Of a DNA stretch of 64,000 bases, positions 37,443 through 49,700 are shown in pieces. Under the pieces are notes generated by a model. It ran no database searches, had not been told where the DNA came from, and worked only from the letters and a program-made list of their open reading frames with translations. Location of the stretch: assembly GCA_000507305.1 (NCBI GenBank), contig DF239027.1:399130-463129 (forward strand), read 5' to 3'. Position numbers and translations under genes: made by a program. The stretch comes from Breviolum minutum Mf 1.05b.01 (taxonomy: Eukaryota > Sar > Dinophyceae > Suessiales > Symbiodiniaceae). Within the stretch, counting starts at the first letter, position 1. The number at the start of each line of letters is the position of its first letter.

Positions 37443-37549
37443 TACACGCCTGAAGTTGAACATAGCCACTGTAGAATGATGGTTGAAAGGCTACTTTCCT
37501 TTTGGGATGGTTTTTTTTCAAGTGCTACGTTGCACTTCCAGGGAGTATT
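37443..37549. mobile_element. Decayed family A element
   Basis: Contains ACACGCCTGAAGTTGAACAT, AATGATGGTTGAAAGGCTAC, TTTCCTTTTGGGATGG and, at the right, CACTTCCAGGGAGTAT. The ends are imperfect inverted repeats. The open frame over it is not called as an exon. Confidence 0.6.
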
Positions 37550-38024
37550 TGTTGAGCATCCCAGATGTCGGAAGATGGTAAGGAACTTAGATTCTACTGT
37601 CATCCACTAAGTGATGTCGCGGTGATTGTCAAGCGGTGACAAAAAGGTAGTGTGTACCAATATACTTTATCGAGTCAATACTGCATAGATTGGGAAATTG
37701 GGAGTTCAAGATATTTTAAGGATCTGTGATAGATACGCTCATAATACAAGTGTTTGATAGATGACTGATAGTCACTATCTGTGTTTCACTATGTTGGTAT
37801 TGACAGAAGTTTGAAAAAAATGCGTTTAAATGTTCCGTTATTATTTATTTATAGATATGATATGATTCTATGATCTATATCATAAAGTCATCCCCAAACA
37901 AAGTCACTGTTCGCAACCCTGAGTGAAGAACCGAACTGCTTCCAGGAAATCCTTCCATGAGAACTCGTGCCTCGTAGACCTGATCTTGGTGTTTCTACTG
38001 CACCAAGTTTTGCCTATTCAGCAG

Positions 38025-39974
38025 CTTCAGAAAACTTTGGGTCTACAGGTGTTCCAAGTTCTACTGGATCATCATGTCTTGTGTGAAGAGATGGTTGAAG
38101 GTATGAGTGAAGAAAAGTATTGTTTCGCGAGTGTCGCCTTGTGGCCAGTGGGTGAGGGTGAGGATGGTACGGATCTTCTACTTGCAACTGATTTTGAATC
38201 GACATGCTTTTCAGATGCTACTGAACCTGCAATGTATTTGTCACAAGACTCCTTGGCATTGCGAAGTACTTCTCCCAGATGTCCTATTCGCAGAGTGCTG
38301 GATTTGTGTTGTGGTTGTGGCATCCAAGGGATTTGGGCCTTGAAGAACTATGCTGAAAGCGCCGTTTTCGTAGATGTAAATCCGCGGTGTCTAAGTTTTA
38401 CATCATTCAATTTGTGTCTCAATGGTTTGCAGCACAAATGTGAATGCCTCTTGCAGCAAGACATATGTGAGTCCTGTAGCTCTCTGGACTCTCTTGGGTT
38501 GTTTGACTTGATCTTGGCCAATCCACCCTTCATTCCAAATCCTTTGAACATCGCCACTGGTGCGAGCCTTTTGTTTGGCAATGGTGGCGATGATGGAGAA
38601 GATGTTCCTCAGATATGCTTGGATGGCGCAGGGTATGATAAAATATAAGACTCTTCATGAGGAATTGGACAAGTGTTCAGCAAATTAGGATCAATACGTT
38701 TCAGAAAAAAAAGCTGCTGCGGAGGTATTTGAAGATCTTATTTTGAAGGGACCTCAACAAGGGTGGATGGAGCGATGCGTTTCCCGGACAGGGAGCCGTA
38801 CTTAGAGGTTCAGGTAACTGGATGTAACTGGTCTCATATGTAGCTTTATAACCCTAGGGGGACATATAACCCACTTATGGAGGTTATAATCCTGGTGACT
38901 ATCCACTTACTAAGTATCCTGAAGCTCTAAGTATCAAATCTCAGGTACTTTCTTTTGTCGTTTCCTTGGCATATCAACACCTTGGATCTATTGGCATCTT
39001 CCTGGCAGTTTCCAAGACACCCAACCTGGCGCAGTTTCCCAGCCGCTTACGACGATGGTTGGAGGAGGTTCCAACGGCGATGGAAGGTTCGTGGAAGGCA
39101 GACACTTGGGATGTCTTACTGATGGAAAAAACGGGAGAGGTCCCCAAAACGGACGTATGAAAAAAGGCTGGGTAGTGGTAAGATTGTTCGAAGTTTGAAG
39201 GAAAAATATGAAAAATGAAATCCGCAGTTGCGCTTTTGCTGCTTTTGTCAGCAGGGTAAACACTGGATAGAAGTCACTTTGGATGATGGAAAGTCATTTG
39301 TTTCAATGCCAGTTTGAGTTGTGAATAGACGAATGGAAGTGACGCAGGTTGCATAATATCTTGAATTTATCTGATGTCTCCATGATATCTCCACCTGTGG
39401 ATTTATATAGTACTTTGTGTTTAGCGTGATGAATGTCGAATAGACACCTGCATCTTCGTAATGTATGCACTCAAGATCCCAAAAGAAACACATCCAGGAA
39501 ATCTTTCATGGACCTCCTTTACCTGCACAACATTATCTTCCTACTGCTATTAGCAGTTCCATTGAGCCACTTCGATATCAAGAAGCCTTGCAACAACAAG
39601 GCATTGAGACTTTATCTCAAATCCTCCTTGTCATTACTCCATCCTCATCAACGGTGCCAAGCGTCTTAGTCAAAGAGGATTTTTCCCATGAGGTCTTTTG
39701 GTCGAATCTGAAGCGTTTGCAGCAAATCCGCAAACGCTTGGAAATTGGGAAAAAAAAACATGGAAAAGAAAAATGTGAAGTCGAGTTGGTGAGTGAGGTC
39801 AACCAATTTCTTTCTACAGCAAAAGGGGGAAGATCAAGAAAAGATGGATTTGTTCATGTTTTGAATCTGTTTGGGGGAGAAAGAGCTCCGGTGACATTTT
39901 CAGATGTTTCTTGGGTTCTTGATTTGGCCCTAGTTTCAAGATGTGAAGGATCTGAACAAAGGCTGAGTAAGTGA
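38025..39974 (+). CDS. Class I SAM-dependent methyltransferase (HemK-like fold)
   Basis: Probably transfers a methyl group from S-adenosylmethionine; the substrate is unknown. The exons 38025-38632, 38762-38813, 38945-39154 and 39498-39974 join with matching phases, so the apparent stops at 38648 and 39160 lie in introns. The SAM-binding motif I is RVLDLCCGCGIQGIWALK. The acidic motif II is VFVDVNPRCLSF. The NPPF motif is LILANPPFIPNP, which in HemK/RsmC-type enzymes binds the target nitrogen. LLFGNGGDDGE and GVDGAMRFPDREPYLE follow, as in the 'small domain' methyltransferases. The N-terminal part has a short helical domain (LQKTLGLQVFQVLLDHHVLC). The C-terminus is extended, with PAQHYLPTAISSSIEPLRYQ, a basic region and a stop after EQRLSK. 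No signal or membrane segment. The first exon is not identified. Confidence 0.85.
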
Positions 39975-40681
39975 AGCGCAGATAAAAACCATGGGATCAG
40001 GATCAGGATGATTGACTTCTGTTATGGACACGGAGTGGCATGACTGTTTGGTCATGTGTGGCACTCACGTGTTGTCTTTCGTTGTTATCGGACTCTTTGA
40101 ATGTATTTGGAAATTGTAGAGTGCGTACTTGATAACTCAATGTGACTTAATGTGCTTGACTCTTGCAAATCTGCATTGATCTTTTGAAGTGAAAACTTCA
40201 TTTGTGTTTTTTTCCTGCGCCAATCTTGAAATTCAAGCCAGCTGTACCACAAAAAGAAGACAAGCAAAATGACTCACCACGTCCTCGCCACCGGAATACC
40301 TTTCAGTACCTTTCCACTGAAATAGAAGCCCCATACCAGGGGGAAAGAAACAATGGAGGGAAGCAGCAGATATTTGATTCATTCACGGTAAATGAAAGAA
40401 CCATTCAAAAACCTGGAGAGAACTGATCCATCGAAATAATTTTTATTCGCATGCCAGATTCATTGATTTCCTTTTGTTATCACTGCGAAGTTTGATACAA
40501 CAAAGTGCTTCATTTCATTCAACCTGAGACAACGCATCTTGACAACCTCTTGTGTCAAAGCCGCTGCATGCGCCCCTCGCAACTCAGACACTGTGGTGTT
40601 TAACAGCCGATTTTCCACGTCCTTCCCTTGTCAGGTTGATTTGTCGGAAGTGGGAGGCCTTTTTCTTGGATTTGTTTAAGG

Positions 40682-40788
40682 TTACCCTCTCTGAAACTAA
40701 CATAGCCCCTGAAAATGGATGGTTGGAATACTGGTTTCCTTTTGGGATGGTCTATTTTCAGGGGCTATGTTAGTTTTACGGAGGGTAT
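40682..40788. mobile_element. MITE-like hairpin, family A (best copy)
   Basis: Left end TACCCTCTCTGAAACTAACA, right end TTAGTTTTACGGAGGGTATA, followed inward by AGCCCCTGAAAAT and ATTTTCAGGGGCT. The inverted repeats span about 35 of 107 bases on each side, around CCTTTTGGGATGG. It is the best preserved family A copy and is non-autonomous by size. Confidence 0.88.
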
Positions 40789-41623
40789 ATTTTTACTTTC
40801 TACCATGGTAAACCACCATTAGATTTAATCATCAGTTAGGGTTTGAGGATTTCTTGTTCCAGCTTTTTTCGGAGCAACTTCAAGTCTTTCACCGGTCTTT
40901 GAATCGCTGAGGCTCTTGAGAGGGCATGGATGAGAATGAGAGCAAGAGCAACCAGGCACGGCCAATCTGCTTTTCCAGGATTCTCTTTGAGTTTTCGAAG
41001 CAAAGATTCACGAGGAATATGGGAAGACACGGGATTTTGGAAGGTACCTAATTCAGATACATTATATGAGATACCGTGATTTTGAGGAAAACACCGCCTC
41101 GTTATGCCAATTTGGCATTTAACGACTTGAAAATTGATAAGATGTTCGAGATCCCTGTGAAATCCACAAAGTCAGTCACATGCATGGCATGCATGTGCCA
41201 TGCATGTTCCTTCAAAGCCTTTCTACTTGATGTTTGGAATCCCCCATTCCCATGTCCAGACCAGGATGCTGAGAAGCCCGAGGCTGCTGAACCAGGCACT
41301 GGTCGGTTTCAGCTTCATTTGCAGGCTTTCTTGAGGATGTACCAGGACATATCATCCCAAAACATATGCAATATGCTTCAGGACCCATATGAAACACCTT
41401 CTTGAAATCATTGCAGACCAAGTCCTGTTTGTCAATCTATGTTGCACCATTGGCCAGACATGGAAACAAGAAAGGGATATCCAACTCCGGATACGTAGAC
41501 TTGGGCACAAATGTCACCTCATCCAACAGTGAGAAGGTGACACCTATAGAAGACGTCCTATGCCTGCATCGGGAAAAGATGTAAATATGTCAGGTTGCTA
41601 GTGTTTTTTTTTGAAACGTCACT

Positions 41624-41729
41624 ACACCCCTGAAGATTAACGGCTGGAACATAATCATGGAGGTTTGGAAGATCATTTTCCTTTCAAAATGGGTGATTTG
41701 TAGGTTCCATGTTAATCTTCCAGGGTGTA
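41624..41729. mobile_element. MITE-like hairpin, family B copy 1
   Basis: Ends TACACCCCTGAAGATTAACG and GTTAATCTTCCAGGGTGTA are inverted. It is 106 bp long with no coding capacity. The interior carries GGTTTGGAAGATCATTTTCC and AAATGGGTGATTTGTAGG. Nearly identical to 44772-44879. Confidence 0.88.
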
Positions 41730-42805
41730 CCATGGATGACTGAATCTAGCTTGAAGCAGTAGAGTTTAGGCAGTGAACTCATCAAAAGCGATCCCCAAGT
41801 TATGACAAGTCCAAAACCATCGACGGGGTGTCGAAGGTCCAGAAGATCAAGGGTCTACCCGAACAAGGTGGGAAGGAATTCCAGTTTCGGTGTTGGGATT
41901 GGGAAATTGTACTAAAATGAGATTGAAATTAGGAAAGATGACGATGAAGTATGAACAGTAACATTTATCAAGGAAAAATGGAGGTGGAAAGATCTCATCG
42001 TTTTCTGCAGTTTCCAACTCTGGATTAAGCAGAACAAATACGGTGGCACAGAATGCTCAATCAAAGATATTTGTGACTTCTGTGGATGGGTGAAGTAAAT
42101 GAAGAAGCTGCAAATACCTTTTGAAATTTCTTGCGTGCTCCCCCCTTTCACCAGAAAAGTGACCTCATTTCTGTAGGGCATCTTTTCTATCCGTCACTTG
42201 CCATGTGGGTGGTGGAGCATCCCAAATTACACCCATCAAACAATTCACATGAAATATGACTTTGAGTAAACGGTCTCAATCCTAGAATTCTCATCGTGCA
42301 TGTCGTATGCACTGTATCATGGAGCTGTTATTTTTTGAATCATCAAATATCTATTTTTATATATATATATATATATACAATCCTTGTTATGCATTGCGAT
42401 CAGAATGTATCCTTGTTGAATCTCTTAAATCCTGTAAATGTTTCTAGTATGTCCATTGGCTTGTCATGGTCCGTCGAAACCGGTCCGAACTCGGCAGCTC
42501 CTCTGCCCCTCGGAACGAGTACCTGACCTTCAAAGAAATGCTCAAGTGCGGGACCACTTCAGATTCACATCCATGTCATTAAACACTAGTCGTTTATTGA
42601 AGATTTGTTCTGATCTTAACGTTCATCACTGTTGGGCCCCTTTCCATTTCGAAACACAGAGTCATGGATTGAGAAAAAATATAACATAAAAGGAATAGGA
42701 TGGAATGGGAAAGTTCTGAAAAATTCATGATGATTCAGGCTCAAAGGGTGTATGTGTTCATCATTGAGGCATGAATCTGCATTACCTTTGGTGGCCAAGT
42801 TGCAG

Positions 42806-43165
42806 GCGTGTTTTGGAGATGACAAAACTGGACCTGTTGGACCCGTTTCGCATCTGTGATGTTTTTTACCTTGTTCCTTTAACCCTCCCTGAAACTAACA
42901 GCGAGTTTACCCCTGAAAATTTGTGGTTGGGAGACTACTTTCCTTTTGGGTCCCGGCCTATTTTTCAGGGGATATGGTCGTTTTTGGGAGGGTAACCCTT
43001 AAAGGTTCGGGTCCCATCCGTCAATGGATCGCAGGACTTTGTACGACAATTTCCAAGAGGCTGCGGGGGGATTTTGTTGAAGGCCCTCTTGTTGCCTCCC
43101 TGGTATCTCAAATAGCTGACGTTGCAACTCCCAGGAATATGATGTTTTGTGACGCTTTACCTTGA
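42806..43165 (+). CDS. 3' end of an unrecognised gene
   Basis: One exon from 42806 (ACFGDDKTGPVGPVSHL, with a GTGATG donor) and a last exon from about 43003 to 43165 (SGPIRQWIAGLCTTISKR, LVASLVSQIADVATPRNMM, stop after FCDALP). A family A element sits in the intron between them. Weaker upstream candidates lie at 40240-40420 and 41090-41400 (EAAEPGTGRFQLHLQAFLRM). No known domain. Confidence 0.42.
42881..42995. mobile_element. MITE-like hairpin, family A
   Basis: Starts AACCCTCCCTGAAACTAACA and ends TTTTTGGGAGGGTAA, with an internal inverted pair ACCCCTGAAAAT/TTTTTCAGGGG. It lies in the intron just upstream of the last exon ending at 43165. Confidence 0.82.
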
Positions 43166-44771
43166 ATTCCCTTGCAATTGTTTGTTGGTAATGTAGAAAT
43201 TTTGATTCAAAAGGATGATATGAAGAAATAGGCTGTTGTGACCTGCTGAAGTTGAACCCCTCGAAGACTCAAGATTCGAATGATTCAGATATGACCCTCG
43301 CATGTTTTGTAGAAAGGATTGCCTCATGTTTTTGCAAATTTGCTGTTATCATTGTTGCATGAAAGCAAATTGGTAGCAATTGGGGTTAATTAGAGTGAAT
43401 ACTCAGAATCCGGCGAACTAAGTTAGGATTGACCACAAAATCGCAAAAAAACGTTGGATATTTGATATTTACTATGTAAACTTGAACTATATCATTCTCA
43501 GTGCTTTTTTTGTGGTTGACTTAGACATCTTAGACATTTGGCGAACACGACGGAGAGGATGTATAGTGGCATGTTCACTACCTGTCCCTCAACTGGTGTG
43601 TTTTATTCGCGGATTCTGAAGATTTGGGCAATTTTCATCTCAAAACAGGACAAAAAGCAGCCTAAATGGTCTCGGCAAGTTTAGCTGTTTCTGAGAGAAT
43701 CCCCTGACCTTCCATATAGATGGGATGGATGGTTTTGGGCAGGTTTTCCAGATGATTTCTGTTCGAAGATTTGGATGCTTTAGCAATCCCAATTGACGGA
43801 TGGTTTCCAAAACGCGCTGCTGATGCGCTCGACTGAGGAGGTTTGTCCCGTGATCAAGCAGCCAACCGGATTCACAAGTTTATTTCATCCACTCAGGACG
43901 AACATGGTGAGGTGCATCTTGCTTGTGGAGTATCACCCTTTGCAGTGATCAAATACCTTGTTGAACAAGGGTTTTTTGGGGGATGAAATCCTACCCAGCA
44001 AAAAAAAGGAATTATTTCATAAGGCAATATAAGGATCCCGTCATTAACCAACCACTAACCAGTATCATGGAATGTCACTGGTGGGTTTTGATCACTGCTC
44101 ACATGTGTGGTAGGCAATCAGATGGTAGTGTTTAACCTCACAATCCCTACCTCGATAGGATTGTATTTCTTGCACCCTTTTGACGCAGTTTTTCTGTCGG
44201 TTGAACTCCTAGATCATTTGATATCATTTGATGATATTTGATGTTTACTATGGGAGTGGGGGGGGGCTTCTCGCCACGGCCCAAAACGTGGAAATGGGAT
44301 ACGCCCAAGATGGTGTGAATCAACTTGTTACATAAGTTGATTCAAGCATTGCTAAGCTCTCCCCAAAATGGTGGGTGCTTGGAAAGGAAATTCAGCTGCC
44401 CAAAGACTTTGGGGTTGAAAGAAATCACAAAAAGAAACAATGCCCCATGACGTTTGCTAAGTTACTCAGATCCAGTTCCAGCCAATATTAGTTGAGCCAC
44501 AAAAAAAACACATCATGTTGGGATTAGTTGTGGATGAAAAAATCTCTTGGTTCAGTACAGTTGAAACACCCCTTAATATGGATCCTTAATGCAGACCCTT
44601 CAACAGGGATCCTGATTTTTTTCCCAGCCGTATCACCCGGTGGCTGAAGCGGCAAGGACTGGATGTTGTCCAAGGTCCTGGTTTTTGCTGATGCGGATGA
44701 GGTACAGGGAGAGTCCGGATCAACGTTTTAGTAATACTGTTGATGGTTCAGAAATCCGGCTAGCCAGTTGA

Positions 44772-44879
44772 TACACCCCTGAAGATGAACGGCTGGAACA
44801 TAATCATGGAGGTTTGGAAGATCATTTTCCTTTCTAAATGGGTGATTTGTAGGTTCCATGTTAATCTTCTATGGTGTAC
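44772..44879. mobile_element. MITE-like hairpin, family B copy 2
   Basis: Same length and order as 41624-41729, including GGCTGGAACATAATCATGGA in the left arm. The right end has decayed slightly (TTAATCTTCTATGGTGTA). The high identity of the two copies suggests recent spread. Confidence 0.88.
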
Positions 44880-45307
44880 AGGTATGGTACCTATCCCATT
44901 CTTTACGAGGTTTTATACATCCCAAACGGTGGGTTGGGAATGGGATTTGGAACCCAACACTATCCACATGGATTGGCCTTGGGAGAAGTGAAGGTTGTTA
45001 CCTTCATTTTGGAGCGAATGATCCGTTCCATCAGTATCTCAACAAGAATCAATACATAATCAATTACATTATGTGATCATTAAAATTGAAATATGTTTTC
45101 ATTTTAATATAATAATGATACACTTTAAATATGGCAACTTCTATTGGCTTTTTTTACTAATCTATTGTCCGGCCACTTCTGGAAATTTTATCGTACCGCC
45201 TCAGGCAGGACAGACGAGTGCAGTGGAGGGCCTTGAAAAGTGCCATGGTGAAAAGAGTGAAACGGAGGAGGTTCTCTGTAGTATCCAATTCCGGAGAACA
45301 GGGGATT

Positions 45308-45356
45308 AACCACTATTAACCCAGATAACAGTAAATATTCTGGGAATAATAGTGGT
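45308..45356. repeat. Short hairpin
   Basis: AACCACTATTAACCCAGA and TCTGGGAATAATAGTGGTT form an inverted pair around a loop of about 12 bases. This is a possible stem-loop or the remnant of a very small inverted-repeat element. Confidence 0.7.
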
Positions 45357-46799
45357 TATTTTTGTGGGGTCTTGAAAACTGTTTGAAAAATTCCGGGTGT
45401 GTAAATTGTCATTCCCTGTTTATTTTTGTATGTGGATTCTTGTTTGACCAATATCCAAAAGTGCGGATTCTTTACTTCGAATACAGAGATAACAAAAGAG
45501 AACATGGATGGCCCAAAAATGGGTGCTTTACTTAGAATAGATCGATGGCAAAAGATTGACCAATAGATAGCCAAAGGTGGACTCTAATTATACTCTGGCA
45601 TTGTATGATTGAAACTTTGTTACCTGGTGTCATGCGACTCTCAAAAGATGGGACGCGAAAATGATTTCAATGATTGGTTGTTATCCCTGTATACTTGGGG
45701 ACATGATGCAATTTGGCGTTGAATATCAATTTTCAACTGTGTGGCGAAGGTGACCCCACCACCTAGTTGAAAGTGGGTTGTCACGGCTTCGCTTCTGAAC
45801 TTTAATCCTTGCAAAACATATCACAAAGAGAAAATGTAACGCAAAAAGCCATTGAAAAATGATGTTGTTGTATGTTTTTTTGTTGCTTCCTTTGACATTG
45901 ATTGAACATACTTCTAGTGACCTGTAGTATAATAAGCCCCAAAAAGTCTATCCCAACTTCCCAAGACACAGGTGAAATGTGCGATGCATCATTTCCTTCC
46001 AGTTTGTTTGTGAATTATGTGAAGTGGTGGGTCCACTCTCGGCCATTTTCAAAGCGACACGATGTGAGGTTCCTCATGACCAGATTGATCAGAGTCCATG
46101 GAGAGATCTTCTGGACAGAGAATGGTGACCTAGATGAGGACCTGTTTTTGCGGCAGTCGAAGAAATGCTGAAGAAACAGACTCTTCCGTGATGAATTTTT
46201 TCTAGAGTATCCAATTCTAGTGACTTGTGTCTTTGAATCCATTATATATTTTGTAAAACCCATGGAAAAACGGCTCAGATTGGAAGATATTGGGAAGTGC
46301 AACCAAAGCTTAGCACACTGTCACTCATCCTTGGCACTGAGCCAGGATGAACTCCTCAAGCAGCGCATAGATAGCCTCAGTTGGGATCACAGGACCACCT
46401 TTGCGTATGAACAGACGATGGGATCGGAAAGCTATATACTCCAGACAGCAGACAACGAGGGACATATCAGCTGCCTTAGGCATCCAGCAATCCAGCAATG
46501 CTTTTTGGCGTTTGCTTCGCTGCTTCGTTGTTGTTTGTTGCAAGGTTGGGTTGGCTTTCAAAATCTGGGCGTCCCATCTGTTGGCAGCCGAGAGGATACC
46601 ACGAATAAGTTTGAGTTGTAAGTGGAAGCTGTTTTTTGTTTGTGATCTGACTGTTTTTGTGCACACTCAATTCTGTATAGTCGAGGTGTTTGTTTGCAAA
46701 AATGCCATTCCTGGTGTATCTGTCTTTATTTTGCACTTGTTTGTTTTGGGTTTGTTAATTTCATCAAAAGAACTGGTTGTTTTGGTCGAAGTGCCCAAG

Positions 46800-49700
46800 G
46801 TGGATGTCACTTTGTTGGATTTGGCAGTGGACCAACTACGGAGTATGGATAACTTCAAGGATTGGCCGTGGGTTTTCATGCCGTTTTGTTGCTGGGGGAG
46901 GACAGAAATGATTGGTGATGGATAAATCCTCCACCTCTTGTGAAACCCTATGAACATGGGGGGGTATTCTCTATATCAATTGGTGCAAGGGGATTTTTCT
47001 GCCATCAACGGCTATGAGTGAAACTGCAGCAGCTTTCAGACTTCCTGTTGGTCGAGAAAAGCCAGGCCCCGCGTGACAAGATGATTTGCATTCTGAATGC
47101 TTGTCGAGTGGCCGACATCTCAATGCTGCAAAAAATGAGGCCAAGATGTTTCAGAAATGAGCAGGAACCATCACAAACCCTATGTCACTCTTTTGGTAAA
47201 ACAACATGGCAATGGAAAGTTTTTCTAGTACAGACTTTTTTTTGGTCTTGTGTCCAAGCAGGTCCATTTCAAGATGGGCCGTTGGATGTGTTTACAGGGC
47301 GGTTTAAACGTCCGACCAAAAACACAACAAGACATGCAGTTTGTCGAGTTTTTTTCGGCTTCTACCCACTTTTGGCTTGCTGAGATCAACGATGTGCTGA
47401 AGAGATCTATCGTTGAAAGTTCAGGTCTCAGAAATGTTTTGAATTTGACAACTGATCTGTGCAAGATGAAGGCTTTGCTCCAAAAGAACTGACACCAAAA
47501 GTACCCGTTTTTAAACACAATTCAAACAACTCCAAACATTCCACAGCATGTGACTGACACTAGGGCATTGAGAGGAGTGAACACACTGCCACAAGTCAGT
47601 TGTTCATTGGGCTATGGGGCTTGCCGCCCCATAGCCCTCAAAGACATTCCTCTTTGCTTACCCAAGTATACATGTGCAACATCTAGATGTTTAATCTGTT
47701 TAATTCATATACCCCATTCTCATCCTGTAGAACTATGAGGATTTATCCGTACGAAGATACAGGAGAATTTTCCCAGCGGCATGACGAAAAATGATCCTGC
47801 ACCTTTCCTCCAAGGTGGTGTTGGCCGGCCGTTGGCGGCTGATGACTTCTTGCCATTGTTGATCTATTGCCTCATTCTGGTGGACCTGGGAGGGTGTTGG
47901 AATTTTTGATGTGTTGCATCTATTTTTGCCATGTTTTTTTTGTTGTTTCCCGTGTTATTCGTTTGGGTGAACCTTGAGTTTTCTAAGTTTAAAACACCTG
48001 GAAAGTTGAATGAAAACGAGATCACCGTTTCGCCCCTTGAGAGATTTTGGGCTCACGAAAAATGTTGTCGCGAGGCCAATCCGCCACGATTGCATTCCAA
48101 CATGGAATTTGTTGCAGCCTTTAGGCAGGGGAAACATGTTTGCTATTCTCATGACAGGACCAACATCACTAGCTAGTGTGATATTTACAGGTTGTTTTTG
48201 GGGAGGTGAAAACCGATCTGAGGATCAATGGGGGTGCAAGTTGTCAGCTGTGTACTGCAGGTGTTTGGGAGGAAGATATCAAGAGACCCAAACAAGACGG
48301 TTTTTTGAATATTTTGTAGATTTCTGCTAGATAACACGGACCTCAAAAGGTCGGGGAAGATGGAGCTTGCATTTTCCAATAGTGTAATATAGTGCGTGCG
48401 TATTACAGAAGTTAGATTTAGCAGTTTCTGTGCTTATTGACCCTTTCTTTGATGATTTGCTTGTTTAGGGAGTTCGTAATGATTCGTCATTTACTTATAT
48501 ACTTTTTTTGTGTTAGAATCTATTCCTAAAATGTGTCATTTGTACACAACTTGTGCAGCCCTGCAGGCATCCTTCACGTCTCATCGCGGAGGACTGGGTC
48601 TCCGCTTGGGTCGATGGATGTCGATGGACAAGTCAGAAGTGATACCGCACCTCCTAAGGGGTGCTAGTTAAACCTTCAGGCATGGTGAATTGACACCCTG
48701 TAACGGGACCCTTTTTGGGACTCTTTGGAAGGTTCAGCTATTCATACATATATCAATATTACATTTACATATATATATATATATAGATACATATTTACAT
48801 ATGTACGAATCAATCATTGTACACAAACAGTGGAGTTTCAACAATGTGACCCGAGAATAGTATGGAGCGACTTGTAGCGAGGGACCTAAGTTTTTGTGGT
48901 CAATCTCCATTGATTGATTTTTGAAAGCTTCTGTTTCATGGTCTGCGAGTTCCGAAACATGGATGTGTCCCCCAACAATCGTTCAAATTCATTTAAGAGA
49001 AACATACCCTTTGATTGAATTTGAAACACTTTTCAAGATGTCGACTATAAACAGGGCTAGGGGGTCTCAGCTACCAAACCATTTCTGGATACTCCTGTGA
49101 CACCTCGTCCCTCGAGGATGCATACTTTCTGACAGCTTTACAGCGTGGGACCAAAATCATTGATGCCGATGCTGTTGGTGATTTTAAAATGGGCTTCTAT
49201 TGTTGAATATCATGGGCTTTTCTGAATCGTTGTCATAGGTCCTAGGTCATTATTTCTTTAGATTGACATGTCCTTTTCGTCGGATTTGGAAATTTCTTTG
49301 GAATCAACAACTGCTAGCTGCTAACGGTGGTGGTTTTAGATATGTTTTTAATTTTCATCCCTATTTTGGGGAAGATGAACCCATTTTGACTCATATTTTT
49401 TCAAATGGGTTGGTTCAACCACCAACTAGACTGTGATGGAAGGGCTTGTCGGATCGGCTCCCAGATCCTCCAAGGGGAAGATTTTGAAGCTCCGCTTGAT
49501 ACATATCCCATAAGGTCAGCAGCTGCGTTCGTCAAGGACGCTGGTCCAAAGGCCAGACCAAATGATGTTGGTGACATCTACACCCCGGAAGATTAACGGC
49601 TGGAACCTAAAAATCACCCAAATTGTAAAGGAAAATCATCTTCCAAACCATCATTTTCAGGTTTCATGTTAATCTTCCAGGATGTAAGATCAACAGAATT

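Larger units (their letters stand above)
43166..46200 (+). other. Mostly non-coding stretch with repeats
   Basis: Few exon candidates: about 45208-45270 (QTSAVEGLEKCHGEKSETEE) is the best. The rest holds a family G repeat (about 43960-44083, related to 25600-25712), a family B hairpin (44772-44879), a short perfect-type hairpin (45308-45356) and AT-rich sequence. The promoter and 5' exons of the VPS9 gene may lie here. Confidence 0.45.

Noticed and set aside
46325..46666. Minus-strand open frame of 113 codons with protein-like composition
   Set aside because: It lies directly upstream of the plus-strand VPS9 exons in a plus-only array, and the plus frame is also open. No splice partner was found on the minus strand. 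Some doubt remains.
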